From Streptomyces fumanus (lineage in GTDB: Bacteria > Actinomycetota > Actinomycetes > Streptomycetales > Streptomycetaceae), in the NCBI RefSeq assembly GCF_014655295.1, contig NZ_BNBI01000011.1:124001-188000 (forward strand): a stretch of 64,000 bases of DNA. Reading direction: 5' to 3'. Each line of letters starts with the position of its first letter. Position 1 is the first letter of the stretch. A program made the position numbers and the translations under genes. Below are positions 61,420-64,000 of the stretch, in pieces. The notes under the pieces were generated by a model. The model did not search any database. It worked only from the letters and a program-made list of their open reading frames with translations, and was not told the DNA's origin.

Positions 61420-62385
61420 ATGTTCGCTGTCTACGCCGCCCGAATCGACCGCGACCAGCCGCTGACCGGGCTGGAGTCGGGAGAGCGCCCGGCTCCCGAG
61501 GCCCGCCCCGGCTGGAGTGTCGTCGAGGTCAGAGCCGCCTCCCTCAACCATCACGACCTGTGGTCCCTGCGGGGCGTCGGCCTCTCCGAGGACCGGCTGC
61601 CGATGATCCTGGGGTGCGATGCCGCCGGGATCGACGAGGACGGCAACGAGGTCGTCCTGCACTCGGTCATCGGCCAGACCGGGCACGGGGTCGGGCCGGG
61701 GGAGCCCCGGTCCATCCTCACCGAGCGCTACCAGGGGACGTTCGCCGAGCGGGTCGCCGTGCCGACCTGGAACATCCTGCCCAAGCCGAAGGAACTCTCC
61801 TTCGCACAGGCCGCCTGTCTGCCGACGGCCTGGCTGACGGCGTACCGGATGCTGTTCACCAACGCCGGGGTGCGGCCCGGGGACTCGGTGCTGGTGCAGG
61901 GGGCCGGCGGCGGGGTCGCCACCGCCGCGATCGTGCTGGGCAAGGCGGCCGGGCTGCGGGTCTTCGCCACCAGCCGGGACGAGGCGAAGCGGAAGCGGGC
62001 GGTGGAGCTGGGGGCCGTGGAGGCGGTGGAGCCGGGGGCGAGGCTGCCCCAGCGGGTCGACGCGGTGATCGAGACGGTGGGGGCGGCGACCTGGTCGCAC
62101 TCGGTGAAGTCGCTGCGGCCCGGCGGGACGATCGTCATCTCCGGTGCGACCAGCGGTGACCGGCCCTCGCACGCGGAGCTGACCCGGATCTTCTTCCTGG
62201 AGCTGAAGGTGGTCGGGTCGACGATGGGCACCAAGGACGAGCTGGAGGACCTGCTGTCCTTCTGCGCCGCGACCGGGGTGCGTCCGGTCGTCGACGAGGT
62301 GCTGCCGCTGGACCGGGCCCGGGAGGGCTTCGAACGGATGGCGGCCGGGGAGCAGTTCGGGAAGATCGTACTGAGCACGGCCTGA
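61420..62385 (+). CDS. Zinc-binding dehydrogenase / quinone oxidoreductase-like (MDR)
   Basis: 321 residues from the ATG at 61420. MDR superfamily: N-terminal GroES-like half with VEVRAASLNHHDLWSLRGVG and a Rossmann half with VLVQGAGGGVATAAIVLGKAAG. The zinc-binding Cys/His set of alcohol dehydrogenases is absent, so it belongs with zinc-independent quinone/enoyl reductases. Substrate unknown. TATCGT just upstream suggests a very short leader. Confidence 0.88.
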   Translation: MFAVYAARIDRDQPLTGLESGERPAPEARPGWSVVEVRAASLNHHDLWSLRGVGLSEDRLPMILGCDAAGIDEDGNEVVLHSVIGQTGHGVGPGEPRSILTERYQGTFAERVAVPTWNILPKPKELSFAQAACLPTAWLTAYRMLFTNAGVRPGDSVLVQGAGGGVATAAIVLGKAAGLRVFATSRDEAKRKRAVELGAVEAVEPGARLPQRVDAVIETVGAATWSHSVKSLRPGGTIVISGATSGDRPSHAELTRIFFLELKVVGSTMGTKDELEDLLSFCAATGVRPVVDEVLPLDRAREGFERMAAGEQFGKIVLSTA

Positions 62386-62413
62386 CGGTCGCCGGGCAGG
62401 CGCGGTCGTGGGC

Positions 62414-62437
62414 GGCGGGTCCGGGAACGGGCCCGCC
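62414..62437 (+). terminator. Terminator after the MDR gene
   Basis: GGCGGGTCCG-GGAA-CGGGCCCGCC (one G-T wobble), followed by a T-rich GTTCGTGTTTT. Confidence 0.75.
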
Positions 62438-62491
62438 GTTCGTGTTTTCCAGGGCGATCGGCGCGATCGGCGCGATCGGGGTGATCGGGGT

Positions 62492-62534
62492 GTCAACTAG
62501 GGTTGACGAGCGATGGATGTCAATTTAGGTTGAC
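62492..62534 (+). promoter_or_regulatory. Twin palindromic operator built into a leaderless promoter
   Basis: Two 16-bp palindromes, GTCAACTAGGGTTGAC (62492-62507) and GTCAATTTAGGTTGAC (62519-62534), 27 bp apart. TTGACG (62503-62508) in the first and TAGGTT (62526-62531) in the second form a -35/-10 pair with a 17-bp spacer, placing the start at about the ATG at 62538. Directly upstream is a short CGATCGGCG-type repeat (62453-62490). Confidence 0.8.
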
Positions 62535-62537
62535 GGT

Positions 62538-62747
62538 ATGAGCGAAGCAACGGATCTCGCCGCGCGGGCGGGGGATCGCGATCCACGGGTCGGGCTGCGG
62601 GCCGTCGCCGCGCTGCGGAGGCTGCTGGAGCAGTTGGAGTCGGTGCAGGTGCGCAGTGCGCGCGAGCAGGGCTGGTCGTGGCAGGAGATCGCCTCGGAAC
62701 TCGGGGTGAGCAGGCAGGCCGTGCACAAGAAGTACGGGAGGCGTTGA
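62538..62747 (+). CDS. Small helix-turn-helix regulator
   Basis: 69 residues. The N-terminal helix-rich half precedes a Myb/Sigma70-region-4-like helix-turn-helix at about 42-66 (SWQEIASELGVSRQAVHKKY). There is no Shine-Dalgarno; the promoter geometry makes it leaderless. It is probably the autorepressor acting on the twin palindromes. Its stop overlaps the start of the ClpN gene (TGATG), so the two are coupled. Confidence 0.88.
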   Translation: MSEATDLAARAGDRDPRVGLRAVAALRRLLEQLESVQVRSAREQGWSWQEIASELGVSRQAVHKKYGRR

Positions 62748-63310
62748 TGTTCGAGCGGTTCACGAAGGACGCGCGGGCCGTGGTGCAGGACGCGGTCGGT
62801 CACGCGGAGGCGGCGGGGGCGCGGACGGTGGGCGCCGAGCACCTGCTGCTGGCGCTGCTGGACCGGGAGGGCAGCCGTGCCTCGTTCGCGCTGGCCGCGC
62901 TGGGGGCCGGCGGTCAGGGGGAGTCGGTACGGCGGGCGCTGGACGAGGCCCGGCGGCGGGCCGGGCTCTCCCGGGCCGAGGCGGACGCGCTGGCCGGGCT
63001 CGGGATCGATGTGACGGAGATCGTGTCCCGGGTGGAGGAGGCGCACGGCGCCGGGGCGATGACCGGCGATCCGGAGGGCGGGGCCCGGCGCTCGCGCCGG
63101 GTCGGCTTCGGGCGGGACGCCAAGGAGGTCCTCACCGGGTCCCTCCGGGCGGCCCTCGCGCGCCGCGACCGGCACATCGGCGACGAGCACCTCCTCCTCG
63201 CCCTGACCACCCGCCCCGGCGTCCCGGCCGAGGTCCTCGCCGACCACGGCGTGACCCATGAGTCCCTGAGCCGGGTGCTGGGCGGGGAGGGGGAGGCTCG
63301 GGCGGGGTGA
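62747..63310 (+). CDS. Clp N-terminal-domain protein (ClpC adaptor-like)
   Basis: 187 residues from the ATG at 62747. Two Clp_N repeats: about 1-75 (MFERFTKDARAVVQDAV...GAEHLLLALLDREGS) and about 115-185 (FGRDAKEVLTGSLRAAL...IGDEHLLLALTTRPG). There is no AAA+ domain, so it is not an unfoldase; such proteins may bind substrates or compete with ClpC N-domains. It is translationally coupled to the HTH gene and regulated with it. Confidence 0.9.
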   Translation: MFERFTKDARAVVQDAVGHAEAAGARTVGAEHLLLALLDREGSRASFALAALGAGGQGESVRRALDEARRRAGLSRAEADALAGLGIDVTEIVSRVEEAHGAGAMTGDPEGGARRSRRVGFGRDAKEVLTGSLRAALARRDRHIGDEHLLLALTTRPGVPAEVLADHGVTHESLSRVLGGEGEARAG

Positions 63311-63381
63311 GCGGTGCTTCTTCCCTTCCGGACGCCCTCCTGGTGCGGTGACCCGCGTCCCTCCGGGGCGCCCGGCACCGC

Positions 63382-64000
63382 TCAGGGTTTCCGGGGGTCC
63401 AGGACCGTGTGGAGGTGGGCCGCGGTGGCCGTCAGGTGGTGGCGGACGGCCTGGAGCTGGGCGTCGGTGATGCCGTGGTCGCGGGCGGTGTCGCGGATGT
63501 CGTCACGGAAGCGGTCCAGCAGGCGGTCGAGGTCGCGGGCCGGGTCGCCGGTGGAGTCGGTGGCGTGGGCCCAGGAGGGCTCGTAGCCGGCCGGGAAGTC
63601 CTCGGCGGCGGGGGTGTAGGCCGGGCGGCCGAAGCCGACGCCCTTGCCGAACTCGGCGACCTCCTTGGCCAGTTCGCGCAGGCCGGTCGGCCAGTCGCCG
63701 CGGGCGAAGTGGTCCTGCACCTGCTCCTGCACCCGGCGGGCGATGCGCTGCACCTCCTCCTGGGCCTCCTTGGCCTGGCGGCGGGCCCGCTGGGCCTCCT
63801 CGCGGGCCCGGCGGCTCTCGTCCTTGGCGCGGCGGGCCTGCTCCTTCCACTCCTGCTTGACCCGGCGCATCTCCTCCTTGGCGGCCCGCCACGCGTCCTT
63901 GTCGCCCAGGTCGGCGAAGTCCCCGAACGGCGAGCCCTGGTCGCCCCCGCCCCCGGTGGTCCGGCGGGAGGCGGTGGCCGCCGCCCGCATCTCCCGGCGC
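63382..64000 (-). CDS. PadR-family regulator with long coiled-coil C-terminus (truncated by window end)
   Basis: Only the C-terminal ~206 residues are inside the window; the frame is open to the edge. The visible part begins RREMRAAA, then a charged coiled coil rich in Glu, Arg, Lys and Ala (EEMRRVKQEWKEQARRAKDESRRAREEAQ...), then a conserved end with TDAQLQAVRHHL. Streptomyces PadR-type proteins have this kind of tail after the N-terminal winged helix, which would lie beyond the window. Assignment is from memory of that tail and is moderate. Confidence 0.55.
   Translation of the reverse strand, partial: RREMRAAATASRRTTGGGGDQGSPFGDFADLGDKDAWRAAKEEMRRVKQEWKEQARRAKDESRRAREEAQRARRQAKEAQEEVQRIARRVQEQVQDHFARGDWPTGLRELAKEVAEFGKGVGFGRPAYTPAAEDFPAGYEPSWAHATDSTGDPARDLDRLLDRFRDDIRDTARDHGITDAQLQAVRHHLTATAAHLHTVLDPRKP

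Overview
The window is high-GC chromosomal DNA of a Streptomyces species. The gene order closely follows the S. coelicolor block that runs from the UPF0182 gene through sigR-rsrA, the albaflavenone genes, the das/nagB genes, sigH, the EshB encapsulin and sodN-sodX. Two initiator tRNA genes, GTG starts, overlapping start/stop codons and strong G+C hairpin terminators all fit this. The window starts inside a UPF0182 gene and ends inside a PadR-like regulator gene.

Layout. 1-5.5 kb: UPF0182 tail, two identical tRNA-fMet genes flanking a Sel1-repeat protein, and divergent catR/catA. 5.5-13.1 kb: housekeeping (CBS protein, hisN, TetR/SMR pair, aroA-rsgA, M50 peptidase, SRAP DNA-damage protein, hydrolase). 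13.1-16.5 kb: sigR-rsrA with its own SigR-type promoter, a TPR protein, and peptide deformylase. 16.8-19.2 kb: epi-isozizaene synthase and CYP170A (albaflavenone). 19.2-22.5 kb: GlxA/AraC regulator, small membrane protein, MctP-type permease with its DUF3311 partner. 22.6-29.8 kb: DasR, DasABC chitobiose transporter, DasD glucosaminidase and NagB, with several DasR operators. 29.9-35.7 kb: SDR/TetR pair, an intergenic region with a DasR operator where the sRNA scr5239 is expected, PdtaS-like kinase, WblE, lipid kinase. 35.8-41.1 kb: ushX-sigH, zinc-finger protein, antiporter, PLP enzyme, amidase. 41.4-44 kb: a family 2B encapsulin shell (EshB type) translationally coupled to a polyprenyl synthase cargo.

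45.08-54.30 kb is a genomic island inserted exactly at the 3' end of sodN. It is bounded by a 19-bp direct repeat and has a decayed integrase C-terminus next to the right repeat. It carries a 1,699-residue STAND-type ATPase, visibly lower in G+C, which is a candidate defence protein. It also carries a Nudix/ATPase-fold/XRE-TPR/methyltransferase set resembling cargo of actinomycete integrative elements. The insertion leaves the SodN protein intact but separates it from its native 3'UTR and terminator, the place where S. coelicolor makes the sRNA s-SodF.

After the island come sodN/sodX, a CGNR regulator, a methyltransferase, a polar amino acid ABC transporter, malic enzyme, a quinone-oxidoreductase-like protein, an apparently leaderless HTH-ClpN operon under a doubled palindromic operator, and the truncated PadR-like gene. 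Several intergenic gaps hold degenerate GC-rich tandem repeats with units of 24, 26 and about 77 bp.
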